Source: Nageia nagi
Taxonomy: Eukaryota; Pinophyta
Direction: 5' to 3'
Assembly (NCBI GenBank): GCA_050084985.1
Contig: JBITNC010000001.1
Location: forward strand, 65,472,001-65,536,000
Length of the DNA: 64,000 nucleotides
Below, piece after piece: positions 44,639 through 56,510 of the stretch (within the stretch, counting starts at the first letter, position 1; every line of letters starts with the position of its first letter). The notes beneath the pieces are model-generated. The model was not told the DNA's origin and ran no database searches. It saw only the letters and a list, made by a program, of their open reading frames with translations. Both the position numbers and the translations under genes were made by a program.

Positions 44639-45841
44639 ATGAATCTAGCAAAGGAAGCTGTTGAAGGTAGCATAGCATAATCACAAGTACGATTTCCACC
44701 ACCAAGGTATCCAGGTGATTTAGCATTAATATATTTAAAACATAGACTTGATTTTAATCTCTTAAATTATTTACGAATGACTATTGATGAATAATTCGAA
44801 AGAACACACCATATGCTTTGCAGTGTAAATAGTGGTTGGAGAGTCACTTTTTGTGGATATAATGTAGACATTAATTTAGATCCACAAATATATTTCACCC
44901 ATATGGAAAAAGCATTTCAAGAAATAACAACTTGTTGTCTACAATGGCCTTATGGAATACCGAGAATTGTCATAAATTGTCAATTAACTAAATATTCACT
45001 CATTCTAGCTAGGTTGAAATACATTAAACAATTAACCGAAAGCCTAGATTGGATGGATGAGCTCTTACATTTTTTACCTCATAAAAAGGTAATTTATGAT
45101 TTTTCAGATACTTTTGTGGCTTTTCCTCCCAGAACGTTACAATGATAATATAGGTAAACTCATAGATTTTTTCGCATGCAAATGGGACATATAATTTGGA
45201 AACGAAGATTGGAGAAAAGGCAAGCTTGTCGTATTACCAAGCTTAAAACACTAAATCAAATAAGGATTAGAAATGAGATTATTGAAAAATTGTCAACAAG
45301 ACATAGGGTACAGAATAATGAAAGTTATCTTCCAAGATTCGAGAGTAGGTATGATAAAAATCTTTTTATGAAAGTCATTCTTAATTTTCCTACTCCTTTG
45401 TATTCAAATATCTTTTCCATGCCTGTTGAAATACAACAAAAAGTGGCCTTGACATTCTATGATACACGTGAATCTTATAGTTGGGATATTAAAGTAAATC
45501 GATACAAAGTTATTGTTTGTATTCGAGCATTTGAGTTATGGTGTTCTCCTAGCTCGAAATTTGATTTAATGATTTACTTTTGTCTTCTATGGCCTATAGA
45601 AAAACCTAAAATAATAGTGGATTGTACTCACAATATGACCTTTAAACATCAAGAACAAGTCATCTCAATCACGCAAATCATAACATCTGAACACTTAGAT
45701 TATTGTGTTTCAGAAATCTATCACAATCAAGTAATACTAGATTATAGTTTGTTATTTAGTTCAACACATTATTCATTTGATCCTGATGTAATTCAAACTC
45801 GATTTGAACATGTCACAAATAGATTCCTTAGAAGAATATAA
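44639..45841 (+). pseudogene. Gypsy-T extra ORF with domains B and C
   Basis: Starts at an ATG 110 bp after the pol stop. 44639-45145 carries two internal TAA codons. After TGA-TAA and one more TAA (45144-45160) the same frame runs on through 45176-45841, so it may have been one ORF of about 400 codons. It holds two copies of the unrecognised domain seen in pol: B at 44837-45115 (IVINC, then KKVIYDFSDTF) and C at 45482-45757 (IIVDC, then NQVILDYSLLF). I do not recognise the family. The position after integrase matches the additional-ORF slot known in large plant gypsy elements. Confidence 0.65.
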
Positions 45842-45948
45842 ATATATACATATATAAAAAAAATAAAAAATCTCTTTATATATGTTTGTAAATAGTATAC
45901 TAGAAAACTAATATATAATCATCACTATTTGATGCAGGTAGCATCAAA

Positions 45949-46632
45949 ATGATGGATTATTGTTGTTTTGGAGAAGGTGATCACAATTAACCTAATCCAT
46001 ATTATATGATACCCCTTATACCATGTCATCAAGATTATAGATCTTTTCCTCCATGTTTAATGACTAAACCCATTCAATATCAATCAAATGAAATGATCAA
46101 TCCTCAATTTATAGATTGCCTTCCAGAAAATATTAAATATATCATCCTACAAAAGGTAATCTATACTCAATTAATTGAATAATCAAATGATGCTTATGGT
46201 AGATTATGTAACTCATCTCATATTGAATTTGAAATTTTTAATCAACCTTGTTGGGGATTATGTCATATAAATGAAATACCTGATAATGAATGTTTACAAG
46301 ATCTTTTGACTCTCCTCAAATGACCTGGTTTTGTTTGGCGAATAATGATAAAAACTGTACCTAATGAATATTTACATCAATTAATTACTTCACTAGGGTC
46401 TATGCCATTACATCCACAAGACCATTATAACCCATCATTTGTTGCCTCTGTGGCATATATGTTTTCTATAGCCTGGAATATTTCTTTTGAATTCGATATT
46501 TTACAAGAAAATCCAAGTTGGATAATTCCATTTAAATCAATAATCAAAGCACAATTTTCACCTATATCATATAGGTTTTTATTATATAATTTTCTTCCAT
46601 CACGACATAGAATCATCAATGAAGAAAGATAA
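45949..46632 (+). pseudogene. Gypsy-T further ORF, unknown
   Basis: A frame of 227 codons from an ATG with three in-frame stops (near 45988, 46180 and 46321), rich in Pro, Tyr and Trp. Motifs seen include PCWGLCHINE and FVWRIMIKTVPNEY. It does not show the spacing of domains A-C and I find no known domain. It lies directly after the B/C ORF in a different frame. Confidence 0.45.
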
Positions 46633-48476
46633 AATTATAAATTATAAAATCTTAAAAAAATTATAAAAAAAAATTAAATCATAAAATCCTAAAAACTAAA
46701 AATTACAAAATTCTAAAAAAAAAATTAAAAATTATAAAATCCTAAAAAAAATTGAAAACTACAAAACACATAAAAATTATAAAAAAATATACCTAGATGA
46801 AAACATCTAGAGGTCACTTGGCAATGGGGGTGCCCTGCCCTTGTGTGGTGTAAATATGTGTTGCATACTATTGTAAAAAGTGATTATCTAGTAAATGTGT
46901 AAAGTATGAAAAGGTCATCTTAGAATAATCTCCTTGTTATCACTACATTCATTTTGTCTTTCTTTCATAAAGAAATGATATACCCTAGATGATAGAAAAA
47001 CATAAAATTTGTATGTTTGAAGAAAAATAAAAAAACTCCAAACACTTAATACATTAAAGAATTCTAAGAAAATTTGAATGAAATTATTTTAGAAATATTA
47101 AGAGTGAAAAGTTACATATCTATCCTGTTATTCGCTTCATCTCAAACCCAAGAATCATTTGATAGTTAAAAAAAAACAAGAGGTGAAAAGAGATGACAAA
47201 AAAAAAAAATTGATTGTTACATCATGTTAATGATTCTTGGGTGATTACAATATCCTAAACTAGGGCTATGGACGCCTGACTAGTAGTAGAGCAAGGTTGT
47301 AGCGGGATCAAGGGGTTAATCCTCATCAGGGCTATGGATGCCTGTCTAGCAATGAGGCATACCTTACGAGTGGTGATATGTCCATCCTATGGACCTCTAT
47401 ACGTTTCATATGGATAGACTAGCTCATTAATGTTTCTGAGATATTCCATATCAAATGATATAAGAAGGGAAATGAATTTCACTACACACACAGAGTTTTA
47501 AGTTTTTTATCAACATATAACAATATTGTTTGATATCATCTTAGGTTGTTAAATCTTGAGATAAAGAAAGATAAGGTAGATGTTATAATAACTTGGTTAT
47601 TAATCCAAAATAACCTAATCTTTTGTCATAGTGAGTATTTTTCTTTTTGTACTTTATTTGTGTTTAAAATCATTTGTGTCACTTTGTTAAACCCATTCCT
47701 TTTAATAATACCATCACCATTGAACATTATTAAAATTGCTTTTCTTTGGAAAGGATAAGAATGATTATTTATTATTCCCCTAACCAAGATAAAGTTAATG
47801 TTCATAAACACCATAAATCATTAGTTTATTATGTCAAGTGGTTTATTGTTAAAATTTCCAAGTGCGGAAGATGATGAGCTCTAATTCTGTAAAAAATACA
47901 ATAAACCAAGATAGAGTTAATATTCATAAATAGTTTATTGTGTTGAGTGTTTTATTGTAAAATTGCCAAGTGCAGAAAATGATGCGTCTGATTTCGTAAA
48001 AAATATAAGAAAAAAATATCCTTAAATAATTAATATTAAATTTAAAAATGATTAAATACTTAAATGATTCTTAACTAATTAGGTTTAGATATTAATAATC
48101 TACATAACATGATTAAATATTTAAATGATTCTTAACTAATTAAAATATAAAATCTAATTAGGTTTAGATTAAATCATATACATTAACAAGTTATATATAT
48201 ATATATATAAACAATTATGTTTATTACTATTTTTTTATAATCTACATAACATGACATCATAAGTTATTTTATCATAAATCTCACAAATAAATAAAATGTA
48301 AGACCATGCATCAAGAATCATAGAAATATCATAACATATCATCAGTCTATCTATCAAACAATGAAAATAATCTAAGTAGTCCATCAGGAAACTATAACAT
48401 CATAACCATCATAGCAACGTGAGTCATAATAACAAGAAATAAAATTCCATTATACATATATCATCAAAATAGAATA
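46633..48476. other. AT-rich repeat region between the sense ORFs and antisense ORF
   Basis: 46633-46790 is a string of AAATTATAAAATCCTAAAAA-type units. 47250-47440 has two AGGGCTATGGAYGCCTG repeats and a GTCCAT-CCT-ATGGAC hairpin. 47782-47905 and 47911-48005 are a diverged tandem pair (CCAAGATARAGTTAATRTTCATAAA...). 48020-48180 repeats GATTAAATAYTTAAATGATTCTTAACTAATTA. No gene seen. Confidence 0.6.
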
Positions 48477-50387
48477 TCAATGTCCTCCAGTAGACATAAC
48501 ATCATCATGAGGATCTCCAGGATGATCTGAAGAACCCTCATCTCTAGTAACAGATATCAAACCTATAGCATATGTCCTAGGAGATACACCCCTAGCAGTA
48601 GACTGAGATCGAGAAACTAATGCTGCATGTCAGCCTTGACTCCCAGAATGACCCAAGCCACCTAAAACTGGTAAATGAGGAAACCTTAGTGCTGGTCTAG
48701 GTGGTGAACTAGGACCATCTAAAGAATATCTAGGGAAACTAGGTAACCAAAGCTCCACAGCCCTATGATAGTAATCATGTTCCCTCAACTGATCTGCATG
48801 CTCATCTATAGAAGGTGTCGAAGTATCGACACTCAGATCTGTAACTCCATCAGATAACTCAGTAATATGAATAGTAGCATCCATCAGAGATCAACGAAGA
48901 GTATCTCACTTAGATCTATATCTCACATGAGTGCTGTCTAAACGTCTGAGAGCTATCATCTTAGTCCTCATGGAAGCAATATCTCCCCTCAAACTGGCTA
49001 ACTCCAAAGTAGAAGCATCTTAAAGAGTGTGAAGCTCCTCAATCACATACTAAAGCTCTACGATCTTAGCCTCATAAGAAGCAACACTCCTCCCATTGGA
49101 CTCCCCTCGCTCAAAAGTAGTATGAGTAGGAACCTCAGGCTACTGAAATCAACCCTCCTCAATCCTTGGAACCTCTCCAATCGCACCCCTAGCATCAAGA
49201 CCCTCAAAATCCTCCATATTAAAATCATCTCCACCAGCAGTACTAGCAGGCTCCTCAATCACTATCTTTGGAGCTGTATCCACCTGAGCTCTCTGAGTAG
49301 GATGCTCACTGGTCACCTCACTCCCAAAAAACTCTACCAGCTTAGTATCCCACCATGATGCAAAAGTCTCTAAATTCCCCACATCATCTACAGGCACATC
49401 CTCATCTAGGATATCCTCACCAGCTCTAAGAATAATAGGTGAATAAGTCAACAAAGAAACACCTGACACAGGAGCATCCTCTGGATGAAGATACTGAAGA
49501 GGTGGAGGTGTAATATCCTGAGAAAGGCTAAACTACTGACAAAACCAATCATAATGAAAATACTCTACGATACCTACTTGAGGACCCTATAAAAACATCA
49601 CCTGTCTAGTTCCATATAAATGGAAACTAGTCTCAACAAAATCAGCAATCTGCAAGCCAATCCTCCACCGAATTTGACTAGGAATCAAACTACTCAAGAG
49701 TTATCTGTAAAAAGTGACATCTCTCCGAATGCCATCCCTATAAGGAATAACTAATAAATGACTCCAACATCGAATACCTGATGTATATCTACAAGTGGTA
49801 TATGTAGGATCAGGTAATCCTAAAGGTCGGTAAGGATAAATGTGCTCATATGCCCAAGCCTATAAAATAAGTGTTGTAGCAGTTGTAGCTCTCAGAGTCT
49901 GCACCAATAAATAAAGCTCCCTATAAATAAGGGCCAATAATGAAGGGGCCCAAGCAAAAGTGATCCTCAAAGTAATCATCTAATGGAGTACACCCATCAG
50001 AGCCCAAGGAAATCTCCCACCACCAGCATCTGATGCACCATAACACATGATACATCCCATGAGATAAGTAATGCAAAGATATGTAGGATGCTCCTCCTCT
50101 GATAATCCTTGCCAAAATTGATAATACATCAGGCCTCCTACCTGAATCTGCACCATCAACTCCTCAACTACATCCTCCCCAAAAAGCTCGCTCACCAATG
50201 ATCGAGCCTCCTCTCTAGTTTGTAGAAGAACAATATCCATGCCTTGGACTGGAAGTCTCAAAATGTGATGAATGTCCTCCACTGTAATAGTGATAGGACC
50301 AGTAGGGAGATAGAAAGCATTAATCATCAGATCCCATCTCTCAAAAAGTGCAGCTAAAACGGTGAGGTCTTTTTGGATACGACCCAT
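48477..50387 (-). pseudogene. Antisense plant-mobile-domain (PMD) ORF of Gypsy-T
   Basis: One frame of 636 codons on the minus strand, opposite to pol, with about 12 in-frame stops but no frameshift. The N-terminal half is a plant mobile domain (aminotransferase-like PMD): LTVLAALFERWDLMINAFYL, then TITVEDIHHILRLPVQG near the start, and after a stop LALIYRELYLLVQTLRATT with AWAYEHIYPYRPLG. The C-terminal half is acidic and ends in a coiled-coil-like stretch and a Pro-rich tail. PMD proteins include nuclear proteins linked to transposon silencing, and PMD ORFs are known inside plant transposable elements. An antisense ORF after pol is a known Tat-lineage arrangement. This copy is dead. Confidence 0.8.
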
Positions 50388-52140
50388 ATATTAGGTAGCT
50401 CCAAAACCAACATCATAAAAAAAAGCATGATCTATGTCAGGTACTTGACCACTAAGGTCATGAAGAATCTGAGGGTAATGACCCCTAGAAGTAAAAACCT
50501 CTAAAACCTAAAATTATAGATGTAAAAATTTAATATATAACATTTAAAAAATAATTAATCAAAACTAAGAAAACAAAACTAATCTTAAAACATGACATAC
50601 CAAAACAATGATATTTAAGTTGATTAATTATTCTAAGCATACATTAAAAAAAAAAACAAAACAAAACAAAACAAAAAACTTGTTTTATGATCGTCGTCGA
50701 TCATGTTAGCGATCGATGATGACTTCTAAGAGATCGTTGGTGATCTTTATGATCGGTGATGATTCTGAAGAGATTGTTGGCGATCGTTAAAATCGCCAAC
50801 AACTCTATAAAACCAAATTCGAGGCACAAACCCTCGGCTAGGGTTTTGAAATACATATACAAAGGAATATGAAAATTATAAAAAATCTATGATAATACAA
50901 CCTACATCATATTAAAACATACATAAACATTTATAACTACTAAAATTAACCTAGTTTTTTTAAAAAATAAAAAATAAAAAAAAGGTTTAAAATAAAGAAA
51001 TGGATGGTTAAAATACCTCTTGAGAGATTGATTTGCCTTTCTTAGAGATCCTCTTGCGTGGCGCCATCTAATTTGCTGAAAAGTTGGTAAAAGAAAATGA
51101 AGGAAAATGACAAGTAAGAAAAGACAAAATTGGAATATCAAATGAAAAGTAAAAATTCAAAAGTAAAACTATTTTCTTTTTAAACCCCCTGCGTCAAGGA
51201 TCATCGATGATCGTTATGTAGTCATCAACAATTTCACACGGATCGTCAATGATTTATCTCATTGGAAAATATATAATATGAAGTATATTTTTTAAATATC
51301 TTAAAATTTATTTGTGTATAGACAAAATTAGAAGCTTTGTTCACTAAGATGAAAGTGAACAAATTATAAATTACATTATTTTTCACCTAGAAGAATGCTC
51401 CAATGTCACATGACTGCCAACACATCAGCACATAAAGGACTAGTATTGAGTAAACTTACTAGGGTAAAATAATTAAAATCACCATCAAAACAAGTCTAAA
51501 CACAAGAAACTAAGATATTTATATCAAAATATACTATTATAAAAATAGTATTTTTACTATATTATATAAATCGATGACGATCACTTTACGATCGTCAACG
51601 ATCCTAGAAGATCGTCAATGATCCCTAACTAAGTCAAATACAAAAAATAGATTAGACTAAGTCTGAGCTTAGATGGCAAAACAAGCATAGGATGCGGCAA
51701 TAATGTCTAGACTATGGTTTTGTCGGCCAAGTGATAAAATGTAATGTATCATTGTTACAGGAGATTATCTTAAAACCCTGTTGTCGGGACAAAGGACAAC
51801 ACCATCAAAACTCATATACTAAAGAAAACTTATACGGTACAGGTGTGCTTAGACATGCAAAATGACATAATAGAAATGTCATGCAACTGTCGTACAAGCT
51901 CAACACATCATCATACCAAAAATAGTCACTTCTGAAGTATATTCAAATTTGTTTTCAAAACTATATCAAATGTTAAAGGAAAACACATTTTATCATAATT
52001 TGATAAATCAAAATTTTGATTCATCTAAGAAATTGAGTCAAAAATTATATCATAGAAAAGTAGCAACATATAATCAAACAACAAAGCTTCTCATTCTACA
52101 TTTTTTGAAACTATCAACGTCATCTTCGGTTGATAATTCA
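50388..52140. other. Gypsy-T 3' region with GATC-type near-palindromes
   Basis: No sense gene. The antisense promoter and leader of the PMD ORF must lie here. Near-palindromes of the GATCGTTGACGATC type cluster at 50689-50800, 51199-51254 (including the perfect palindrome GATCATCGATGATC at 51199-51212) and 51568-51623. Confidence 0.7.
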
Positions 52141-52154
52141 AAAAAGGGGCAAAA
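52141..52154 (+). other. Gypsy-T polypurine tract
   Basis: AAAAAGGGGCAAAA directly precedes TGTAGACACTC, the LTR start. This is the standard layout of large plant gypsy elements. Confidence 0.8.
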
Positions 52155-53266
52155 TGTAGACACTCAAAATAAACCCTACATCTAGTTTAACAACATATAA
52201 ATAAATAAAATAAGTATCTTTTTAACATATATCACATTAAACTAATCATAACTCTTTATACAAGCCTCAAACAAACTTAAAAACTCCATTATTAGATAGA
52301 TCTCATCACGTAGATGCAAAACGAGTGGTCATACAACCCCTTTTCATTAAAAAATGACCATTTGGTGATCATTTTAATATTATTATAAAAATTGTGAAAA
52401 AATCATTAACGATCCAGTACGGTCGTTGGCGATCCTGTAGGATCGTTGACGATCCCTAATTAGTTCAAAGATAGATAAGTCTAAACCCAAAATAGCCCAA
52501 CATGCATGATTTAGGATTTTGTATGCGGATTTGGGATAAGAACACCTCAAAATTCATACAAGATGTTACCTTGAATTTTGTGCCAGCAAGATAATGTATA
52601 ACAAACATTTGATCCTATAAATATAAGCTCTGTATATGAACAAAGGGACCCAATTTTCATAAGCGAAGCTCTGCCAAGATCGAACCAAAAGCTCTACCAA
52701 TTAAGATTACTTAGAGGTTATATTATTTTGAGTTTCCTTATTTTATCTTCTGTTATTATTATTACATTATATTATTTATATGATGTATTTAATTATGTTT
52801 TGCATATGATATATCAGGTATGCTTTGATGTTTTGTTCATTTTTTGTGTGTAGGGTCAATACAAGAAAAGAACAATAAAAGTAAGCACGAAGGAAAATAA
52901 CCAAGACAAAATACAACATTTCAAAATTTGTAAAAGTTTACTATAGTGTCAGAAATCATCAACGATCCAGGCATTGGTCGATGATGATTTAATAGATCGA
53001 TGACAAAAGCCAAAAGATTACAAAAGTGCACTATCATAGTGGAGACGGTCGACGATTCATACATCGATCATTACCGATCCACACATCGATCGTTGCTGAT
53101 CCATACAGATCGATAACGATCCCTTATTGTATTAAATTTCATTCGATCTTTTCGGATATAATATCTGCATTATTATTGATTTGTAATATTGAATGTGTTC
53201 TGATTTATTATGTTGAATGATTAATCTGGCTAAATTGAGTTTTAGGTGCATAATTTGATATACACA
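52155..53266 (+). repeat. Gypsy-T 3' LTR
   Basis: A 1112-bp LTR from TGTAGACACTC to GATATACACA. A TATAAATATAA box lies at 52616-52626. It holds near-palindromes at 52401-52455, 52954-52989 and 53047-53122. Its last 176 bp match 28632-28807. The following CAATG would be the right target-site copy. Confidence 0.85.
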
Positions 53267-55323
53267 CAATGATTATTATGCTAAGTATGGAATCAAGAGA
53301 TAGTTTACAATTCCTTACACTCCTCAGCAAAATGGTGTTGCCAAAAGAAAAAATTAAACAATTATAGAAATAGCTAGATGCATGTTGGGTAATCTTCCTA
53401 GATTCTTATGGGGTGAAGCTATGAACACTGATATTTACACCTTGAATAGGTGTCTTACAAAAGTTGTTTAGGGTAAAACTCCTTTTAAGGCATGGTTAGG
53501 AAGAAAACCTAACTTTTTCATCTTAGGGTGTTCGATTGTGAAGCATTCTCCTATATTATTTCTAGAAAAGAGAGAAATTAGATAAAAGAGTTGAAAAATA
53601 CATCTTTTTGGGTTATGAAAATTAGCATAGAGGTTACAAGCTCTACTCTCCATTCTATAAAGCTATGTTTGTTTTAAGGGATGTAAAGTTCAATGAACTT
53701 CCTAAAGAACCTGCTTCTAATGAAGATATTAATGATCTAAAGGACTCTTCAATTGCACCTAGCTGGTTAGATATTGATCTAGATAAGTCATCTTAGGAAC
53801 AAAATTCTCCAACATAAAGGGTAACAAAGAGTATAAACTCAACCTTCAAAGAAGCTTCTAAGCATGAGTGCTGAATGGAATCCATGAAAATGGAGTATGA
53901 GGTGCTTATGAGAAATAAAACTTGGGACTTGGTTCCTTATCTCGATGAGAAGAATGTGATTAGCAATAAATAGATCTTCAAGGTCAAGGTCAATTCTATT
54001 AGGGATATTGAGAAATACATGGCAAGGTTAGTAGCTGAAGGTTTTGCTCATAAATATGGTGTAAATTATTAAAAAAACCTTTGCTCACATGGAAAAGATG
54101 CTTACTGTGAGAATTAGCCTTGTTCTTTCTATAGCTCAACAATGAAAATATTTTTCAACTTAACATCAAGAGTGCATTTTTCAATAGTGAATTAGATGTG
54201 AAAATTTTCATGTATCGACTAGAAGGGTTCATTGTGGAAGGTAAAGAGTCCTTTTTGTGCAAGCTAAAGAAGTCATTATATGGACTTAAGTAAGCACCTA
54301 GAGCTTGGTACAAGAAGATTTTAAGATATTTTGTAGACATTAGTTTCTCCAAGTGTTTTTTAGACTTTGATTTATATGTGCTCACTCAAAAAAAAGACAT
54401 GGTATTGATTCTCCTTTATGTGGATGATCTTTTGATTACTATAAATAATGATGAAATCATTCAAGAGTGCATATCTAAACTTAAGGTAACATTTGAAATA
54501 ATTGATATTGGTCTCTTGCAATACTATATTAAAATAAAAATGTATCAATACAAGGATTGTACTTATCTTAATCAATATAAGTATATATCAGACATCTTGT
54601 AGAAGTTCGGAATGGAGGAGTGTAGATATGTTACGATCCTAGTCTCTTTTGGAATCACTATTTCTCTAAGCTCCAACTCTCTGTTGGTTGATATTATAGC
54701 TTATAAGTAATTAATTGGTAGTCTTTTTTATTTGACTATATCTAAGCCAAATATTTCCTTTGTAGTGAATCTTTGGCATGAATCATGTATAAACCTTATG
54801 TTGAGCACCTCAATGCTATTAAGAAATCTTGAGGTATGTTGTAGAGATAAAGGATCTTGCTCTCAAATATTCTAAGTTGCCCTCATTTGTTCTCTTAAGT
54901 TTCTTAGATTCTAACTATGGGGTAGATAGAGACAATAAAAATTCAACCTTTGCATACGTGTTTAGCATTGGTTTAGATGCTATCTCTTGGGCTTTCAAGA
55001 AGCAACCTACTATTTTTTTTTCCACCATAGAAGCTGAATACCAAGCCATGTCTATTGCAACCCAAGAAGCTATTTGCCTAAGGAATCTTCTAAAAGAAAT
55101 TAGATATGAGCAACCTGGCCTATCTTTGATTTCTTTAGATAATCAATCAGCTATTTCTTTGGCTAAAAATCCTATGTTCCATCAAACAATAAAACATATG
55201 GAAATCTAGGCCCATTTTATTAGAGAGAAGGTTCTTGATGGCATCATACACTTGGAGTGTTGTCCATCCATCTTGAACTTTGCTAATTTATTCACCAAGC
55301 CCTTAAGGGGGAGTGAAGTTTGA
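53267..55323 (+). pseudogene. Copia-B pol remnant: integrase end, RT, RNase H
   Basis: The sequence resumes in the middle of a copia integrase, at the place matching about 8372 of Copia-A. It includes the PYTPQQNG-like stretch, then RT with LLYVDDLLI in the open piece 54378-54602, and RNase H in 54829-55209 (ISWAFKKQP, then EAEYQAMS). The end at 55305-55323 carries the PPT-like AAGGGGGAG and a TGA. Many stops and frameshifts are present, and a short deletion sits just before the pol terminus. The 5' half of this gene is missing, probably in the gap at 28532. Confidence 0.85.
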
Positions 55324-56010
55324 ATTCTTATGTTGAATTCATATTTATGATCATAACTTCACCCTTAGGAGGATTTTTTGTTGTATAGTGTTGATTTTAT
55401 TATACACCTTCATAGTAAGTTTGTTTTGCATGAGGAACTTGTATAAATTTTTTAGAGCAAAAATTGACCAATCTAGCACTATTCAATTATCCATGTGTGA
55501 GAAAATCTTATGTGTCTTTTGGCACTATTCAGTTATCCATATGTGAGAAACTCATATGTGCAATTTGTATTTTGGTCTACTTGATAATCAATACATTTTT
55601 TGTATATAGCAGGTGATTATGAGTTTTGGCCTGGCATCTTCATGATGACTTATAATGCACCATTAATCAGTTTATAATGATGTTGCTTGATACATCTATC
55701 TTTATTGATATAATCATGTTACATCTAACTGATCTTGTTGTTTGAGCTACCTTTGACTTGTACGTTCTCTTAAGATTGTAGGTTATTTTAAGTATGCAAG
55801 ATCATGGAGACTCTTCATGACTTCCAGTTGGATGACTACTTTGAAATTGGTTGTATTTGGAAAAGTAGTGAGTCTCAAACTAGATTTTTATTACCTCATA
55901 AATATGTAAAAAGTTTTCATCTTCCTTGTATCTATTTGGAGGAGAACTCTCTTACTTTCTTTCTCTCTTCTCTCTTATTCACTCTATCCCAATATTGCAT
56001 TAAGGGAGAG
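55324..56010 (+). other. Copia-B 3' region and PPT
   Basis: Non-coding. It has one copy of the Copia-A hairpin unit (AAGTTT...GAACTT, 55417-55440), a CATATG...CATATG fold near 55538-55558, and a GAGACTC / GAGTCTC pair (55807, 55870). It ends in the PPT AAGGGAGAG at 56002-56010. Confidence 0.65.
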
Positions 56011-56500
56011 TGTTGGAATGTATAATGCATTATTGTAAAGGTTTTTTAATAATCTTTTATGTAAGTTCATTAATGCTTAAGGGTATCATTTGATACCTTA
56101 AGTATTTAAGTGAATATGATAATGTAACTTGTCTTACACTCCATGTCATGAGCATGCCCTTTAGGTAAAAGGATGTGCATGTCATGCTTTAGTGTATTGG
56201 GTAAAAAGGTGATCTAAAGAAAGATTTTGGCCTATAAATAAAAGGATCCCTCTTTAGATCATACACCAATTTGTGAAGTAAAGTTATGCTAGTGGATAGT
56301 GTTTAGGAGTTGAGGTTAAAAAGTTTATAAGAGTTGATATTGTGAATGAAGTGAGATCTAGTTAGTGGATGTACTCCTAGCTGGAGGAACCACTTACATC
56401 TTGAGTTATCTTTGTGAGATTGATTTGTGAGTTATTTAGATGTGATTTGTGAGCTTACATGTGATATTGGAATTTTAAAGTTATTCAATATTATAGTTCA
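56011..56500 (+). repeat. Copia-B LTR, middle copy
   Basis: TGTTGGAATGTATAATGC start, TATAAATA at 56233-56240, ending near TTATAGTTCA. No PBS follows; instead a pol terminus begins within a few bases. It therefore serves as the 3' LTR of 53267-56010 and could also be the 5' LTR of an internally deleted copy. Confidence 0.8.
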
Positions 56501-56510
56501 ACTCTCACAC

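Larger units (their letters stand above)
28632..53266 (+). mobile_element. Gypsy-T: giant Tat/Ogre-like Ty3/gypsy element
   Basis: Visible parts in order: 5' LTR end, PBS-like site, 1.8-kb repeat-rich leader, gag, pol (PR, G-patch-like, domain A, RT, RNase H, second RNase H, integrase), ORFs with domains B and C, another ORF, an antisense plant-mobile-domain ORF, a 3' region, a PPT and the 3' LTR (1112 bp). The second RNase H and the antisense ORF after pol are known features of the Tat lineage. Without the nested 5.5-kb element it is about 19 kb, plus the part of the 5' LTR hidden in the gap. The two LTR ends differ at about 9 of 176 positions. It is inserted in the integrase region of Copia-B. 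Confidence 0.85.
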
